64,000 nt of DNA from Muribaculaceae bacterium (GTDB lineage: Bacteria; Bacteroidota; Bacteroidia; Bacteroidales; Muribaculaceae). The stretch is from assembly GCA_017409345.1 (NCBI GenBank), contig JAFQSX010000012.1, positions 81,388 to 145,387 of the forward strand, written 5' to 3'. Every line of letters starts with the position of its first letter. Position 1 is the first letter of the stretch. The position numbers and the translations under genes are program-made. Of the stretch, positions 17,622-28,340 are shown one piece after another. The notes beneath the pieces were generated by a model, which saw nothing but the letters and a program-made list of their open reading frames with translations, searched no databases and had not been told where the DNA came from.

Positions 17622-18758
17622 ATGAAATTACAATATAAATTAGGAATTATGGCTTTGGGTCTTTTCGCATTCACTTCTTGCGAAAAGAACGACCCATTTG
17701 CAGACCCCTTGGAGATAGGCCCACGTGTTCCTACTTGCTACTGGGAAGTCGGTTCTACAACATGTAAAGCTGGTGGATATTTCTCTTTCAAAGGTCAATA
17801 CTATACCGAAGATGGTCACACTCCTTCTCATAGTGAAGTGTGGTACAATGTGACACGTACCGACGAAGGTGAAGCTACTGCTAAATTGGCTGGTTCAAGT
17901 TTCGCTTACAAAAAATCATATTCTTTTACCGATACAGTGCGTATGAATCAATCTATTTACAAATTTGAACATTCGTTAGCTGTATGGGATGGTTATGAAT
18001 TTGTTTTGACTGATTCAGTACCAGTATCAGAAACTCTAACTCCTGTTAATTGGAACAATCCTAAAGAATGGGAAGATGGTGAAGTTAAGAAATTTAATCT
18101 TTATTTCCCTACCGGTTATGCTGAAGAGTTTGAAAAAACTGTTGATTCTCTTATCGTAACTAATGCAAACTACAACGCATTACGTTATCTTTATATCAAC
18201 TATGCGTTCACAAATGAACGTTTTGGAGAAATCAATACTCAATTTGGTACTGATTTCCCAACAGATATTAAGTATAGCGAAACAGATGCACAAGAAGGCG
18301 CAACAGATAAATCAACTCGTTGGATTGACTACAATAATCCTAAAGTATCTGGAAAAGCGGCTCCTATAGTAGGTTACTACTATCAAACAATTGATGAAGC
18401 AGGTAATCCTGTTTATAGCGAAGTTGCTACAGAAGATGTCTATGCCGATGAATCAGGCAATATGATTTTGGCAAGTGACTCAACTACTAGAACTTATGCA
18501 GTATATGAATCAGCTCCTTGGGTATTTAGCCGTTATGACGACGATTTAGGTTCTGTTGTGAGCACTGTGCGTCCTGAATATATTGAAGCATTCAAAGCAT
18601 TGGTTGAACCTATCACTTTCAAAGAGTGGATTGGTAGCAACGATGGTTATGCTATCTCTTTCAAACGTAAGTACTTCCTCGATGCTAACTTCCGTGTATA
18701 TGACACTGAAGGTAATTGTGGTAAAGCTCACACAAATTATTCAATTGAAATAAATTAA
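17622..18758 (+). CDS. Accessory lipoprotein of the SusCD locus, unknown family
   Basis: A 378-residue protein with a lipoprotein signal (LGLFAFTSCEKNDP, Cys near residue 20). I do not recognise a named domain. The mature part is rich in Tyr, Asp and Thr and looks beta-rich, as in other extracellular accessory lipoproteins. It occupies the place where DUF4843-type or SusE-like binding lipoproteins sit in comparable loci, after SusD and before a PKD-like lipoprotein. A role in binding substrate at the cell surface is inferred from position only. It is 31 bp after susD on the same strand. Confidence 0.65.
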   Translation: MKLQYKLGIMALGLFAFTSCEKNDPFADPLEIGPRVPTCYWEVGSTTCKAGGYFSFKGQYYTEDGHTPSHSEVWYNVTRTDEGEATAKLAGSSFAYKKSYSFTDTVRMNQSIYKFEHSLAVWDGYEFVLTDSVPVSETLTPVNWNNPKEWEDGEVKKFNLYFPTGYAEEFEKTVDSLIVTNANYNALRYLYINYAFTNERFGEINTQFGTDFPTDIKYSETDAQEGATDKSTRWIDYNNPKVSGKAAPIVGYYYQTIDEAGNPVYSEVATEDVYADESGNMILASDSTTRTYAVYESAPWVFSRYDDDLGSVVSTVRPEYIEAFKALVEPITFKEWIGSNDGYAISFKRKYFLDANFRVYDTEGNCGKAHTNYSIEIN

Positions 18759-18777
18759 GATTTAAATTTTGAGCATT

Positions 18778-20565
18778 ATGAAATTTTTAAATAAACTTGG
18801 TATTTTTGGACTTCTTGCGTTTGCTATGTCGGCATGCGTTGACCAAGATCCCGAAATTCAAAACTTCCCCGATCCAGATGTAGATTTTACCTACGAAGTG
18901 GCTGGTGGTGATTCGGCTGATTATAAATATGACTACTATGTAGTGTCTCATATTCAATTTAACAATACTTCGGCTAAAACAGGTAATGTTTCTTGGGACT
19001 TTGGTGCTCCTGAAGGTGAATATGAAGTGACAAATGAAGACATCAATAACCCTATCGTTAAATACAAAAACGCAGGTCGTTATGATGTAACGTTGACAAT
19101 AGATGGTGTGGGTTCTCGTACTTATCCTATCCTTATTTATGACATTGTTCCAAAAATGTCTATCTCTGAACAATCAATGGAACTTGTTGAGTTGAATGAG
19201 TGTAAAGTTTCTTTTGGCGTCCGTTTGCCTAACCCTGAGAACAAAGTGGTTAGATATACTTGGACTTTCCCTGAAGGAGCTAAAGATGCTGATGGCAATC
19301 CTATTACTACTTTTGTTCGTGAATCAGACCCAGAAACAGGAGCAGTAGAATGTCCTCAAAATGTAACATTCAGCAACCTTGGTTCTCAACAAGTAACAGT
19401 TGATGCTATATTTGACCTTGGAAGTGATGAAGAACGCCAACTTGAGCAATCTTATATTAATGTACAAGTTGCGTCTCCAATCGAGGCTCCTACATTGTAC
19501 TATGCTCAAGTCGGTGGTAATATCAAAGCGATAAAACTTATCGATGAATCTTTACTCCCTTCTGGTACAAAAGTTCTTCCTTACGACATGGGCGTAAGTG
19601 CAGGTGAAAATCCATTCAATATTCTTTATGGTAAGGCTACTGATACTAATGAAGAAACCGGTGCAGTAAGCGAATCTCATTGGATTTATATCCTTGATGC
19701 TGGTAAGCAATACTATTACATCAATGACGAAGCTGGTGTTCTCGGTGATGGTAAAATCACTGCAATGCGTGTGAATGGTACTGATGTAAATACAGTTATC
19801 TCTAATGTAGGTGGGCCTGCATTCTCGGATCCATACCAAGGTTGTATCTATGGTGATTATATTTATTATAATGACCGTAACCGTGGGTTCTCAAAAGTAA
19901 AAATGACAGATCGTGGTTTACAAGAAGGTAAATCAACTGATAATTTCCGTCTCTCATACGTGGCTACAAATGAGTTTATTCCACAATATGACCAACAAAT
20001 CTCTTATGGTGCAATTTCTAATGGATTGTATCGTTCGTCAAAGGGACTTTGGTGGTGGGGTAAAAACTATTCTGGTAACGGTATTTTACGTTTCTCAGAT
20101 AAGGAAATTTTCTCATCTAAAGCTGAGGCTGATGTCGTAACAGAAATGCTCCCTGAATTGTTAGATGGTTTGAAATTTACTTCATTTGCTGTTGATGAAT
20201 CAAGAAACGCTCTTTATGTTTGGTCAATAGGTGGAGGAAAAGGTGTTGGTTTCGTTGAATATTCAATAGCAGACGAAGATGCGATTAAACTTGCGCCTAC
20301 AGCTACACCTACAGCCGTAGTGGCAATGGATGCTAAACCTGTAAATACAACAGCAGATGAAGGAGTGTATGTAAAACAATTGGTAGTTGACCAAACTAGT
20401 GGTCGTGTTTACTTTGGTTTCCGTGCTGAAGAAGGTGATCCTTCTGGTATTGGTACAGGTCTTGTTTACTACGATCCAGTAACTAAAAAATGTCAACGTT
20501 ATGGTGTAACCGATGACGAAATCCTTGGTGTAACCATTAATCCAACTGCTACTAAACTCTTCTAA
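18778..20565 (+). CDS. PKD-like family lipoprotein of the SusCD locus
   Basis: A 595-residue surface lipoprotein; lipobox AMSACVDQD with Cys near residue 19. Residues about 60-125 form a PKD-like Ig fold (VSWDFGAPEGEY, KYKNAGRYDVTLTIDG), with a second similar unit to about 220. The C-terminal 350 residues resemble the beta-rich remainder of PKD-like family lipoproteins that accompany SusC/SusD pairs. The ATG at 18778 is preferred over an upstream TTG because it starts the lipoprotein signal (MKFLNKLG). It is the last gene before the terminator at 20596-20627. Confidence 0.75.
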   Translation: MKFLNKLGIFGLLAFAMSACVDQDPEIQNFPDPDVDFTYEVAGGDSADYKYDYYVVSHIQFNNTSAKTGNVSWDFGAPEGEYEVTNEDINNPIVKYKNAGRYDVTLTIDGVGSRTYPILIYDIVPKMSISEQSMELVELNECKVSFGVRLPNPENKVVRYTWTFPEGAKDADGNPITTFVRESDPETGAVECPQNVTFSNLGSQQVTVDAIFDLGSDEERQLEQSYINVQVASPIEAPTLYYAQVGGNIKAIKLIDESLLPSGTKVLPYDMGVSAGENPFNILYGKATDTNEETGAVSESHWIYILDAGKQYYYINDEAGVLGDGKITAMRVNGTDVNTVISNVGGPAFSDPYQGCIYGDYIYYNDRNRGFSKVKMTDRGLQEGKSTDNFRLSYVATNEFIPQYDQQISYGAISNGLYRSSKGLWWWGKNYSGNGILRFSDKEIFSSKAEADVVTEMLPELLDGLKFTSFAVDESRNALYVWSIGGGKGVGFVEYSIADEDAIKLAPTATPTAVVAMDAKPVNTTADEGVYVKQLVVDQTSGRVYFGFRAEEGDPSGIGTGLVYYDPVTKKCQRYGVTDDEILGVTINPTATKLF

Positions 20566-20595
20566 ACCTCGGTTTAGTTGAAATAATCTAAATCA

Positions 20596-20635
20596 AAAGG
20601 TAACTGCCGCGAAAGGCGGTTACCTTTGATTTTAT
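20596..20635 (+). terminator. Terminator of the SusCD operon
   Basis: AAAGGTAAC-t-GCC (20596-20608) pairs with GGC-g-GTTACCTTT (20615-20627) around GCGAAA, followed by T-rich sequence. It closes the four-gene unit. Confidence 0.8.
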
Positions 20636-20675
20636 AAAAATAAGTGGGCTATTACTTAATTGGTACAAGTGAGAA

Positions 20676-20819
20676 TTACCCCTCCGTCACTTCGTGCCAC
20701 CTCCCCTAAAAATTTAATAAAATTTTCAGAGGAGGAGTTATTTCCCATAATACAAAGCAAACTCTCCCTCTATTTTCGAAGAAAAAAGTGGGAGTACGGC
20801 AAAACCGGGAGGGGGTTAA
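20676..20819. repeat. Structured repeat-like element before the GHL10 gene
   Basis: About 144 bp. The ends TTACCCCTCC (20676-20685) and GGAGGGGGTTAA (20808-20819) are near inverted repeats. Inside are two hairpins: 20701-20715 with about 20719-20736, and CTCCC (20764-20768) with GGGAG (20790-20794), both with A/T extensions. The translated frame ITPPSLRATSP looks like short frames I recall being annotated across many gut genomes. That suggests a dispersed non-coding repeat rather than a gene. It ends 19 bp upstream of an ATG, so it forms the leader of that gene. Confidence 0.5.
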
Positions 20820-20838
20820 AGAAAGAATGGTATAAATT

Positions 20839-23484
20839 ATGAATAAGATATTAAAAACAATAGGACTTGCCGCAATCGCGTCAATGGCGTTGATGACAAC
20901 GAGTGTAGATGCTCAAGCCGAAACTACTCGTGAGCACCGCGCTATATGGTGTACTCCATTCCTTAGCCACTGGCCCTCTGCATCAATAACCTCGGGTAAT
21001 GCCGAGTCACACAAGAATGTGCTACGCAAGCGTATGGCTACATACAAAGCACAAGGCATTAACGTGATTTATTATCATGTGCGTTCGGAGTGTGATGCTA
21101 CATATAAATCATCATACGAGCCATGGGCTGAATCAGTGTCAGGAAAGCGTGGCTCAGCTCCAGCTTTCGACCCATTTGAATTCATGATTCAAACATGTCA
21201 TGAATATGGTATCGAATGTTATGCATGGATTAACCCATATCGTTACCACACAAGCAAAAACGGTACTCACGGTGGTGGTGCATTGGATTATGAAGTAACT
21301 CACCCCGAATGGTTGATGAGTGGTACAACAAGCAATACAGTGCTCAACCCTGCTAAACCTGAAGTATTGCAACGTATCCTTGATGTAACACGTGAAATTG
21401 TTACAAACTATGATGTTGATGGTGTGGTTTTCGATGACTATTTCTATCCTCAAGGTGGTACTGCTGAAAACTCTACAGCACCCGACTGGGCCGACTATCA
21501 AGCAAGCGGAACATCATTGTCTATTGGCGATTGGCGTCGTGCCAATATCAACCACATGGTGGGTGAAGTGAATAAAACTATTAAGAGCGTGAAACCTTAT
21601 GTATGTTTTGGTATCTCACCAGCTGGTAAGTCATCTCCTCCTAATGTGGAAACAGAGTATGGTATGCCCGCTCTTGGTGGTGACTTCCAATACAACTCAA
21701 TCTACTCAGATCCTCTTTATTGGTTGAAACATCAACAACTCGACTTCGTTTCTCCTCAAGTTTATTGGGTGAGCGAATTCAAGAAACGTAGCGAATGGTG
21801 GATTGATGCTGCAATCAAGTTTGATCGTCACATGTATATCTCTACATCGCCAACCGACTACACCTCTGATGCAAGTGCCGGTGCTCAAGCAATGATTGAT
21901 GAGATTAACATGACTCGTGATTTCAACCGTCAAGATGAAACAGGTCTTGTATATTTTGAATACAAAACATTCAATAACTACACCGAAAAATATGATGGTA
22001 CTAATCGTCAAGATCTTGGTGACATCTTGTATCAATATGCTTATCAAAACAAAGCGTTGACACCATTGCGCCACTGGAACAATGTGCGTGAGCCTAAAAT
22101 GACTTCAAACGTTAAAGTTTCGGGAACAACATTGACATGGGATGCAGTAGCCGGAGCGCGCTACACTGTGTATGCCGTGCCAACTACTTTGAGCGAATCG
22201 GAATTTACATGCCAAAAACAATATCTCGAACAAGTGTGCTATACTAATAGTTATGCTATCCCAACTGATAAAGCATCGGGATATACTTGGGCAGTGTGTG
22301 TATATGACCGCTATGGTAACGAATATGCACCATTGTTTGCCGGCAAATCAGTAGGAACTGCTGCTACTCCAACTCTCACATATCCTATTAATGGAGAAAA
22401 GGCTCCCGACTTGTTCACATTTACATGGAACGCCGACGGAACAATGTATCGCGTGGAAATGGCAGAAGATGCTGCATTTACAAAGATTATAGGTGATGCC
22501 GAAACCGATGAAAAGAAAGTTTCAATCACTGCTCTTGAAAAGAATCTCGAATCGGGTAAAACTTACTACTGGCGTGTGATTTCAAAGAAACCTAATGCTC
22601 TTGATAAAACATCGGCAGTGGGTTCATTCGTGGCTTCTCGCCTTGCAATCACTGCTCCGGCAGCCGAATCAACAGGTGTGTCATTGACTCCAACTATCAC
22701 TTGGACTCCAATCGATGGTTGTGAATTTACACTAGAAATTTGCAAAACTGCATCATTTGAAGATATAGTTTACTCTGTTAAAACAAAAGGTTCATCGGCA
22801 ACTATTCCTGCACGCACTCTTTCTTCTTATAATGACTATTATGTGCGTGTAATTGCTGCTAAAGATGGTCAAACTTCAACAAGTGATGCAGTTGTATTCA
22901 AAACTCTTGAAATGACCGACTTTGCTGCTCCTGAATTTGCTCGTCCTCTTACTGATGGAGCAACAGTATATAGCAACGAAGCAATTGAAGTGAAACCTTA
23001 TGATGGTCTCACATCGGTAACTATCGAAATTGCTGCTGATAAATCAATGCCAAGTCGTAAGAAAACTTCTTATACTATTTATAATCTCGAATGTAAAACT
23101 CCAAAGACAGCCGGCGAAATCGCAATTTCATCGGCAAGTCTTGTAAATGGTACTACTTACTATGTGCGTGCTCGCGGTGTATACAAAACTGCTGCCGGCA
23201 ACAAGAATACAGCATATTCACCTGTAGTATCATTTGTTTACAATTCAGATACCGGAGTTGAAGGTATTACCAACGACGAGGCAAAAGTATATGTAAGCAA
23301 TGAAAATGTAGTGGTATTTGGCGCTGCTCAAGCGGTTGAAATCTATAATATTGGAGGTCAGCTTATTGAACAAGCCAATGTTGAAGGTCAATCAACATTT
23401 GATATTAACCACCTCGCAACAGGTGCTTATATCATCAAGGTTATTTCTGATAACGATGTAGTGACATTGAAACATGTGAAATAA
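20839..23484 (+). CDS. Secreted GHL10 (DUF187) glycosidase with Fn3-like modules and sorting tail
   Basis: An 881-residue exported protein. A signal peptide covers residues 1-27 (ending VDAQAE). The GHL10/DUF187 barrel spans about 30-410: REHRAIWCTPFLSHWP, NVIYYHVRSECDATY, YGIECYAWINPYRY, DVDGVVFDDYFYPQ (likely catalytic acidic cluster), VCFGISPAGK, DFVSPQVYW. Three or four Fn3-like modules cover about 420-800. Residues about 810-881 resemble a type A sorting domain (VEIYNIGGQL...LATGAYIIKVI). GHL10 proteins are thought to cleave glycan or peptidoglycan-like substrates. It lies downstream of the SusCD operon but behind its terminator, so joint function is a hypothesis. Confidence 0.8.
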   Translation: MNKILKTIGLAAIASMALMTTSVDAQAETTREHRAIWCTPFLSHWPSASITSGNAESHKNVLRKRMATYKAQGINVIYYHVRSECDATYKSSYEPWAESVSGKRGSAPAFDPFEFMIQTCHEYGIECYAWINPYRYHTSKNGTHGGGALDYEVTHPEWLMSGTTSNTVLNPAKPEVLQRILDVTREIVTNYDVDGVVFDDYFYPQGGTAENSTAPDWADYQASGTSLSIGDWRRANINHMVGEVNKTIKSVKPYVCFGISPAGKSSPPNVETEYGMPALGGDFQYNSIYSDPLYWLKHQQLDFVSPQVYWVSEFKKRSEWWIDAAIKFDRHMYISTSPTDYTSDASAGAQAMIDEINMTRDFNRQDETGLVYFEYKTFNNYTEKYDGTNRQDLGDILYQYAYQNKALTPLRHWNNVREPKMTSNVKVSGTTLTWDAVAGARYTVYAVPTTLSESEFTCQKQYLEQVCYTNSYAIPTDKASGYTWAVCVYDRYGNEYAPLFAGKSVGTAATPTLTYPINGEKAPDLFTFTWNADGTMYRVEMAEDAAFTKIIGDAETDEKKVSITALEKNLESGKTYYWRVISKKPNALDKTSAVGSFVASRLAITAPAAESTGVSLTPTITWTPIDGCEFTLEICKTASFEDIVYSVKTKGSSATIPARTLSSYNDYYVRVIAAKDGQTSTSDAVVFKTLEMTDFAAPEFARPLTDGATVYSNEAIEVKPYDGLTSVTIEIAADKSMPSRKKTSYTIYNLECKTPKTAGEIAISSASLVNGTTYYVRARGVYKTAAGNKNTAYSPVVSFVYNSDTGVEGITNDEAKVYVSNENVVVFGAAQAVEIYNIGGQLIEQANVEGQSTFDINHLATGAYIIKVISDNDVVTLKHVK

Positions 23485-23507
23485 TTCACTCTGATAAATA
23501 TTCATTG

Positions 23508-23540
23508 AAGGAGATGCTCATGATGAGCATCTCCTTTCAT
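23508..23540 (+). terminator. Terminator of the GHL10 gene
   Basis: AAGGAGATGCTCAT (23508-23521) pairs with 23523-23536 as a nearly perfect palindrome, followed by T-rich sequence, 24 bp after the stop. Confidence 0.8.
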
Positions 23541-23673
23541 TTTGTAGCAAAGATTTGCACAAATAAAATTTTCTTGTGCATAAAATGATGATTTTCTTGC
23601 AAAGTGCTATAATAACAATGAAAAATGTATTACTTTTGTCGGTAATATAGTAAAATATAAAAACATATAGCGT

Positions 23674-24225
23674 ATGAATCATATAAAAGAAGTGGCAACT
23701 CGATTGCGAGGATTGCGTGATGCACTTGATTTATCGGTAGAACAAATTGCTGCAGATTGTGCAGTAACTCCACAAGAATATGCCGACTATGAGGGGGGAG
23801 CAAAAGATATCCCCGTGAGCTTTTTGCATCGCATTGCGGCAAAATATGGCGTAGAATTAACAGCATTGTTGTTTGGCGAAGAGCCTAAAATGCAAGCCTA
23901 TTTTGTGACTCGTGCAGGAAAGGGTGTAAAAGTAGAGCGCACGAAGGCATATAGTTATCAAGATCTCGCAGCCGGATTTGCTCATCGTGTGGTGTCGCCT
24001 TTTATTGTGACAGTAGATCCCTCTGATGCTGATAAACCCATGACAATGAATTCGCATCAAGGTCAAGAATTTAACTATGTGTTGCAAGGAAAGATGGAGA
24101 TTGTGGTGGGTGGAAAATCTACGATACTCAATCCCGGCGACAGTATCATGTTTGATGCAACATTGCCCCATGGAATGCGCACCACAGGTGGCGAAACAGT
24201 AAAATTTCTCGCTGTAATTTCATAA
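23674..24225 (+). CDS. XRE-type HTH regulator with cupin domain
   Basis: A 183-residue cytoplasmic regulator. Residues about 8-62 form a Cro/CI-type HTH (LRGLRDALDLSVEQIAADCAVTPQEYADYEGG). Residues about 105-180 form a cupin (NSHQGQEFNYVLQGKMEIVVGGKSTILNPGDSIMFDATLPHGM). It begins an operon with an acyl-CoA synthetase 34 bp downstream and proBA beyond. This pairing with an AMP-binding enzyme recurs in Bacteroidetes, so it likely senses an acid or acyl ligand and controls that enzyme. TACTTTTG at 23631-23638 is a probable -7 element. Confidence 0.88.
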   Translation: MNHIKEVATRLRGLRDALDLSVEQIAADCAVTPQEYADYEGGAKDIPVSFLHRIAAKYGVELTALLFGEEPKMQAYFVTRAGKGVKVERTKAYSYQDLAAGFAHRVVSPFIVTVDPSDADKPMTMNSHQGQEFNYVLQGKMEIVVGGKSTILNPGDSIMFDATLPHGMRTTGGETVKFLAVIS

Positions 24226-24259
24226 CCAAAAGAATATCCCTTCAAAATAATACATAGAT

Positions 24260-25909
24260 ATGTTAGATAAGTTTTTAGAAAAAGCCTCATTTGATTCTTA
24301 TGAGGATTTTATGCAAAACTTTAAGATCAATGTACCCGAAAATTTTAATTTCGGATATGATGTAGTAGATGCATGGGCCGAAAAAGAACCCGATAAAAAG
24401 GCCTTGCTTTGGACAAATGACCAAGGCGAAGAAATTCAATTTACATTTGCCGACATCAAGCGTGAAAGCGATAAAACAGCATCATTCTTTGCGTCTCAAG
24501 GTATTGGCCGTGGAGATATGGTAATGTTGATTCTAAAACGCCATTATCAATTCTGGTTCTCGATTGTGGCACTTCATAAACTCGGAGCCACAGTAATCCC
24601 CGCAACACACCTATTAACAGAAAAAGATATAATTTATCGTTGCGAAAAAGCCGATATTAAGGCAATAGTGGCCACCGGTGATGAAATTGTAATTAATCAC
24701 ATTCAGAATTCATTGCCCAAATGCCCTACGTTGAAAACTCTTATCTCAACAGGTCCTATCGTGCCTGAAGGATGGTTTGATTTCAACAAGGAAATTGAGG
24801 CTGCAGCACCATTTGTTCGCCCTGAATTGGCTAATACCAATGATGATGTGTCATTGATGTATTTTACTTCGGGAACAACAGGAAATCCTAAGATGGTTGC
24901 TCACGACTTCACATATCCTCTTGGTCATATTATCACAGGCTCATTTTGGCACAATGTGAAGGAAGATAGTCTTCACTTGACTCTCGCCGATACAGGTTGG
25001 GGTAAGGCTGTGTGGGGTAAGTTGTATGGCCAATGGATAGCCGGTGCAAATGTGTTTGTCTATGATTTTGAAAAATTTGAGCCGGTTGATGTGCTTCACA
25101 TGATTCAAAAATATGGCATCACATCATTCTGCGCACCTCCCACTGTGTTCCGTTTCCTCATACGCGAGGACCTCACAAAGTTCGATATATCGACATTGAA
25201 ATATTGTACCATTGCAGGCGAAGCCCTCAATCCTAAAGTGTATGATGAGTGGAAACGCTTGACAGGGATTAAATTGATGGAAGGTTTTGGCCAAACCGAA
25301 ACGACCCTCACTATTGCCACATATCCATGGCTTGAACCAAAACCCGGTTCAATGGGTTGCAAAGGGCCTGTTTATGATATTGACCTTCTCACTGCCGATG
25401 GACGATGGGCTGAAGATGGTGAACAAGGCGAAATCGTGGTGCGCACTAATGGAGTGAAACCAGTGGGCTTGTTTAAGGAATATCTTAAGGATCCGGAATT
25501 GACCTATGAGGCTTATCATGACGATATTTATCACACCGGCGACGTGGCTTGGCGTGATGAAGATGGCTACTTCTGGTTTGTGGGTCGCACCGACGATGTT
25601 ATCAAATCATCGGGTTATCGCATTGGCCCATTTGAGGTAGAAAGCGCATTGATGACACACCCTGCAGTAGTGGAATGTGCCATCACAGGTGTGCCTGATG
25701 AGATTCGTGGTCAAGTTGTAAAGGCTACCATTGTATTGTCAAAGGATTATAAAGATAAAGCGGGCGAAGCGTTAATCAAGGAAATTCAAAACCATGTGAA
25801 ACGCGTTACTGCTCCATATAAGTACCCTCGCATTGTGGAATTTGTTGACGAATTGCCTAAAACTATCAGTGGGAAAATTCGTCGTGTGGAAATTCGCAAC
25901 AAGAAATAA
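24260..25909 (+). CDS. AMP-forming acyl-CoA synthetase (medium-chain/acetyl-CoA synthetase-like)
   Basis: A 549-residue ANL enzyme. Motifs are [18 protein letters not shown] (ATP loop, about 195-212), [63 protein letters not shown] and the C-terminal [13 protein letters not shown] with the catalytic Lys. This set is typical of medium-chain acyl-CoA synthetases, which form acyl-CoA from fatty or aromatic acids. The upstream XRE-cupin regulator probably controls it. proB follows after 5 bp, so all four genes may share a transcript, although the metabolic link to proline is not obvious. Confidence 0.88.
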   Translation: MLDKFLEKASFDSYEDFMQNFKINVPENFNFGYDVVDAWAEKEPDKKALLWTNDQGEEIQFTFADIKRESDKTASFFASQGIGRGDMVMLILKRHYQFWFSIVALHKLGATVIPATHLLTEKDIIYRCEKADIKAIVATGDEIVINHIQNSLPKCPTLKTLISTGPIVPEGWFDFNKEIEAAAPFVRPELANTNDDVSLMYFTSGTTGNPKMVAHDFTYPLGHIITGSFWHNVKEDSLHLTLADTGWGKAVWGKLYGQWIAGANVFVYDFEKFEPVDVLHMIQKYGITSFCAPPTVFRFLIREDLTKFDISTLKYCTIAGEALNPKVYDEWKRLTGIKLMEGFGQTETTLTIATYPWLEPKPGSMGCKGPVYDIDLLTADGRWAEDGEQGEIVVRTNGVKPVGLFKEYLKDPELTYEAYHDDIYHTGDVAWRDEDGYFWFVGRTDDVIKSSGYRIGPFEVESALMTHPAVVECAITGVPDEIRGQVVKATIVLSKDYKDKAGEALIKEIQNHVKRVTAPYKYPRIVEFVDELPKTISGKIRRVEIRNKK

Positions 25910-25914
25910 TAAAG

Positions 25915-26997
25915 ATGAAAAATCGCTATACACGCATTGCCGTAAAGATAGGTAGTAATGTGCTTACTCGTAAGGATGGCACGCTCGATATAACTCGTAT
26001 GAGTGCACTCGTGGATCAAATTGCCGAGTTGCACCATCGTGGCATAGGGGTGATTATGGTATCATCAGGGGCTGTTGCATCGGGACGAAGCGAATTGAAA
26101 GAGAATAAAAAACTAGATGCAGTGTCGGCTCGTCAGTTATATAGCGCAGTAGGTCAGGCTAAACTTATCAATCGTTATTATGAACTCTTTCGTGAACATG
26201 GCATAGCATGTGGACAGGTCTTGACAACCAAAGAGAATTTCTCAACTCGTCGTCATTATCTCAATCAGAAACATTGCATGGAAGTGATGCTCGGAAATGG
26301 GGTAATACCTATTGTGAATGAAAATGACACGGTGTCGGTAACCGAACTGATGTTTACCGATAATGATGAATTGTCGGGTCTTATCGCTACGATGATGGAT
26401 ATGCAGGCGCTTGTGATATTGAGCAATATTGATGGCGTTTATGATGGGAATCCTAACGATGCCTCATCGAAAGTTATCACGGATATCGAACAGCAAAACG
26501 ATGTGTCGGAATATATTCAAGATGGCAAATCGTCGCTCGGCCGGGGTGGTATGGCTACAAAATATCGCATAGCACGCAAAGTGGCGTCAGAAGGTATTGC
26601 TGTGATTATCGCTAATGGCAAGCGCGATAATATATTGCTTGATGTGGTAGCACCGGAGCGAAAGGTCCCTTATACGATGTTTCATCCTGCAACGCAGACT
26701 ACTTCGGGAGTGAAGAAATGGATTGCTCATAGTGAAGGGTTTGCAAAGGGAGAGTTGCATATCAATCAAGGTGCCACTGAAGCATTATTGTCGGCTCGTG
26801 GAGCAAGCCTGTTGCCTGTGGGCGTAACTGCAATAAAAGGTGATTTTGAAAAAGATGATATCGTGAAGGTAATTGCACCAAGTGGCGAAATGATTGCCGT
26901 TGGAAAAGTGGGATGCGACTCTGAATCGGCTCGCCAGGTGATAGGGGAAAGTGGAGCCCGTCCGCTTGTTCATAGCGATTATCTATATATTGATTAA
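25915..26997 (+). CDS. proB: Glutamate 5-kinase
   Basis: A 360-residue enzyme for the first step of proline synthesis, phosphorylating glutamate to gamma-glutamyl phosphate. The amino-acid kinase domain (about 5-255) carries RIAVKIGSNVLT, VSSGAVASGR, IPIVNENDTVSV, NIDGVYDGNP and SSLGRGGMATK. A C-terminal PUA domain follows (about 278-350: KGELHINQGATEALLSARGAS). Full length for the PUA-bearing class. proA is 15 bp downstream. Confidence 0.96.
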   Translation: MKNRYTRIAVKIGSNVLTRKDGTLDITRMSALVDQIAELHHRGIGVIMVSSGAVASGRSELKENKKLDAVSARQLYSAVGQAKLINRYYELFREHGIACGQVLTTKENFSTRRHYLNQKHCMEVMLGNGVIPIVNENDTVSVTELMFTDNDELSGLIATMMDMQALVILSNIDGVYDGNPNDASSKVITDIEQQNDVSEYIQDGKSSLGRGGMATKYRIARKVASEGIAVIIANGKRDNILLDVVAPERKVPYTMFHPATQTTSGVKKWIAHSEGFAKGELHINQGATEALLSARGASLLPVGVTAIKGDFEKDDIVKVIAPSGEMIAVGKVGCDSESARQVIGESGARPLVHSDYLYID

Positions 26998-27012
26998 TAA
27001 AAAATTAGCATA

Positions 27013-28251
27013 ATGAGTAACGAGATATATAAATCGGCCCGAATCGCAGCCCGAAAACTGAATCGCATATCGGCCGAAAAAATCAATGCATTATTGATGA
27101 ATCTTGCCGATGCAGTAGAGGCAAATATAGAACAAATTCTTGATGCCAATGCTCTTGATTTGCAACGAATGAGTCAAGATGATCCAAAATATGACCGTTT
27201 GAAATTGACCGATGGTCGTTTGCGCGACATTGCTTCCGATATGCGTTCGGTGGCATCGTTGCCCTCGCCATTGAATGTGACATTATCAAGCGTGACTCGT
27301 CCCAATGGAATGGTTATTAATAAAGTGACAGTTCCATTTGGAGTTATAGGTGTGATTTATGAGGCTCGTCCTAATGTAACCTTTGATGTGTTCTCGTTAT
27401 GCGTAAAAGCCGGTAGCGCTTGCTTGCTCAAAGGAGGTAGCGATGCTCGCGACACAAATGAATGTGCCGCTGCGTTAATTCGCCGAGTTCTTGTAGAGCA
27501 AGGTTTCGACGAAAATACAGTAACCTTGTTGCCAGCATCGCGCGAAGCGACTGCCGAAATGCTCGCTGCGGTGGGTGAGGTTGACCTTATAATCCCTCGT
27601 GGAAGCAAGCAATTGATTAATTTTGTGCGCGATAACTCACGAGTTCCTGTGATTGAAACCGGAGCAGGAGTGTGTCACACCTATGTGCATCAATCGGGAT
27701 TAATAGACCATGCGCGTGAGATTGTGTTGAATGCTAAAACACGCCGAGTGAGTGTGTGTAACTCGCTCGATACATTGATTATCGACCGCTCACGATTAAG
27801 TGATTTGGAGCAGATATGCGCTCCGCTTGCCGAAAAAGCAGTTACGATATATGCCGATGACGACGCATATGCTGTTCTTGAAGGGAAATATGAAAAATTA
27901 GAGCGTGCCACAGCCGATGATTTTGGTCGTGAGTGGCTCGACTATAAGATGTCGGTTAAAACAGTTGCCGATATTGACGAAGCAATAGAATTTGTTGAAA
28001 CACACACCTCGCGTCATAGTGAATCAATCGTAGCACAAGATAAAGAGATTATTGAACGATTCTGTCGTGATGTTGATGCCGCATGTGTTTATGCCAACGT
28101 ATCTACAGCCTTTACCGATGGCGGTCAGTTTGGGTTCGGAGCCGAAATAGGTATTTCAACTCAGAAACTTCATGCTAGAGGCCCGATGGCGTTGCCCGAA
28201 ATCACCACTTATAAATATGTTATAACCGGCGATGGGCAAGTGAGATGGTAG
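27013..28251 (+). CDS. proA: Gamma-glutamyl phosphate reductase
   Basis: A 412-residue ALDH-superfamily enzyme that reduces gamma-glutamyl phosphate to glutamate-5-semialdehyde. Visible signatures: [54 protein letters not shown], and the active-site Cys in [13 protein letters not shown] (about residue 255). [20 protein letters not shown] lies near the end. It is the last gene of the unit, followed by a terminator at 28273-28307. Confidence 0.96.
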   Translation: MSNEIYKSARIAARKLNRISAEKINALLMNLADAVEANIEQILDANALDLQRMSQDDPKYDRLKLTDGRLRDIASDMRSVASLPSPLNVTLSSVTRPNGMVINKVTVPFGVIGVIYEARPNVTFDVFSLCVKAGSACLLKGGSDARDTNECAAALIRRVLVEQGFDENTVTLLPASREATAEMLAAVGEVDLIIPRGSKQLINFVRDNSRVPVIETGAGVCHTYVHQSGLIDHAREIVLNAKTRRVSVCNSLDTLIIDRSRLSDLEQICAPLAEKAVTIYADDDAYAVLEGKYEKLERATADDFGREWLDYKMSVKTVADIDEAIEFVETHTSRHSESIVAQDKEIIERFCRDVDAACVYANVSTAFTDGGQFGFGAEIGISTQKLHARGPMALPEITTYKYVITGDGQVRW

Positions 28252-28272
28252 AATTTTTTTGAAAAATAAAGG

Positions 28273-28307
28273 AATTGCTAAAATAAATAGTTTTAGCAAT
28301 TTTTTTT
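28273..28307 (+). terminator. Terminator after proA
   Basis: AATTGCTAAAA (28273-28283) pairs with TTTTAGCAATT (28291-28301) and runs into eight T. Confidence 0.85.
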
Positions 28308-28340
28308 GATATTAAATATCAATATAATCTAAAAGGATTG

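Noticed and set aside
20660-20842. A 60-codon frame with the text ITPPSLRATSP
   Set aside because: It matches the folded repeat element, has no protein features and overlaps the start of the GHL10 gene, so it is treated as repeat DNA.
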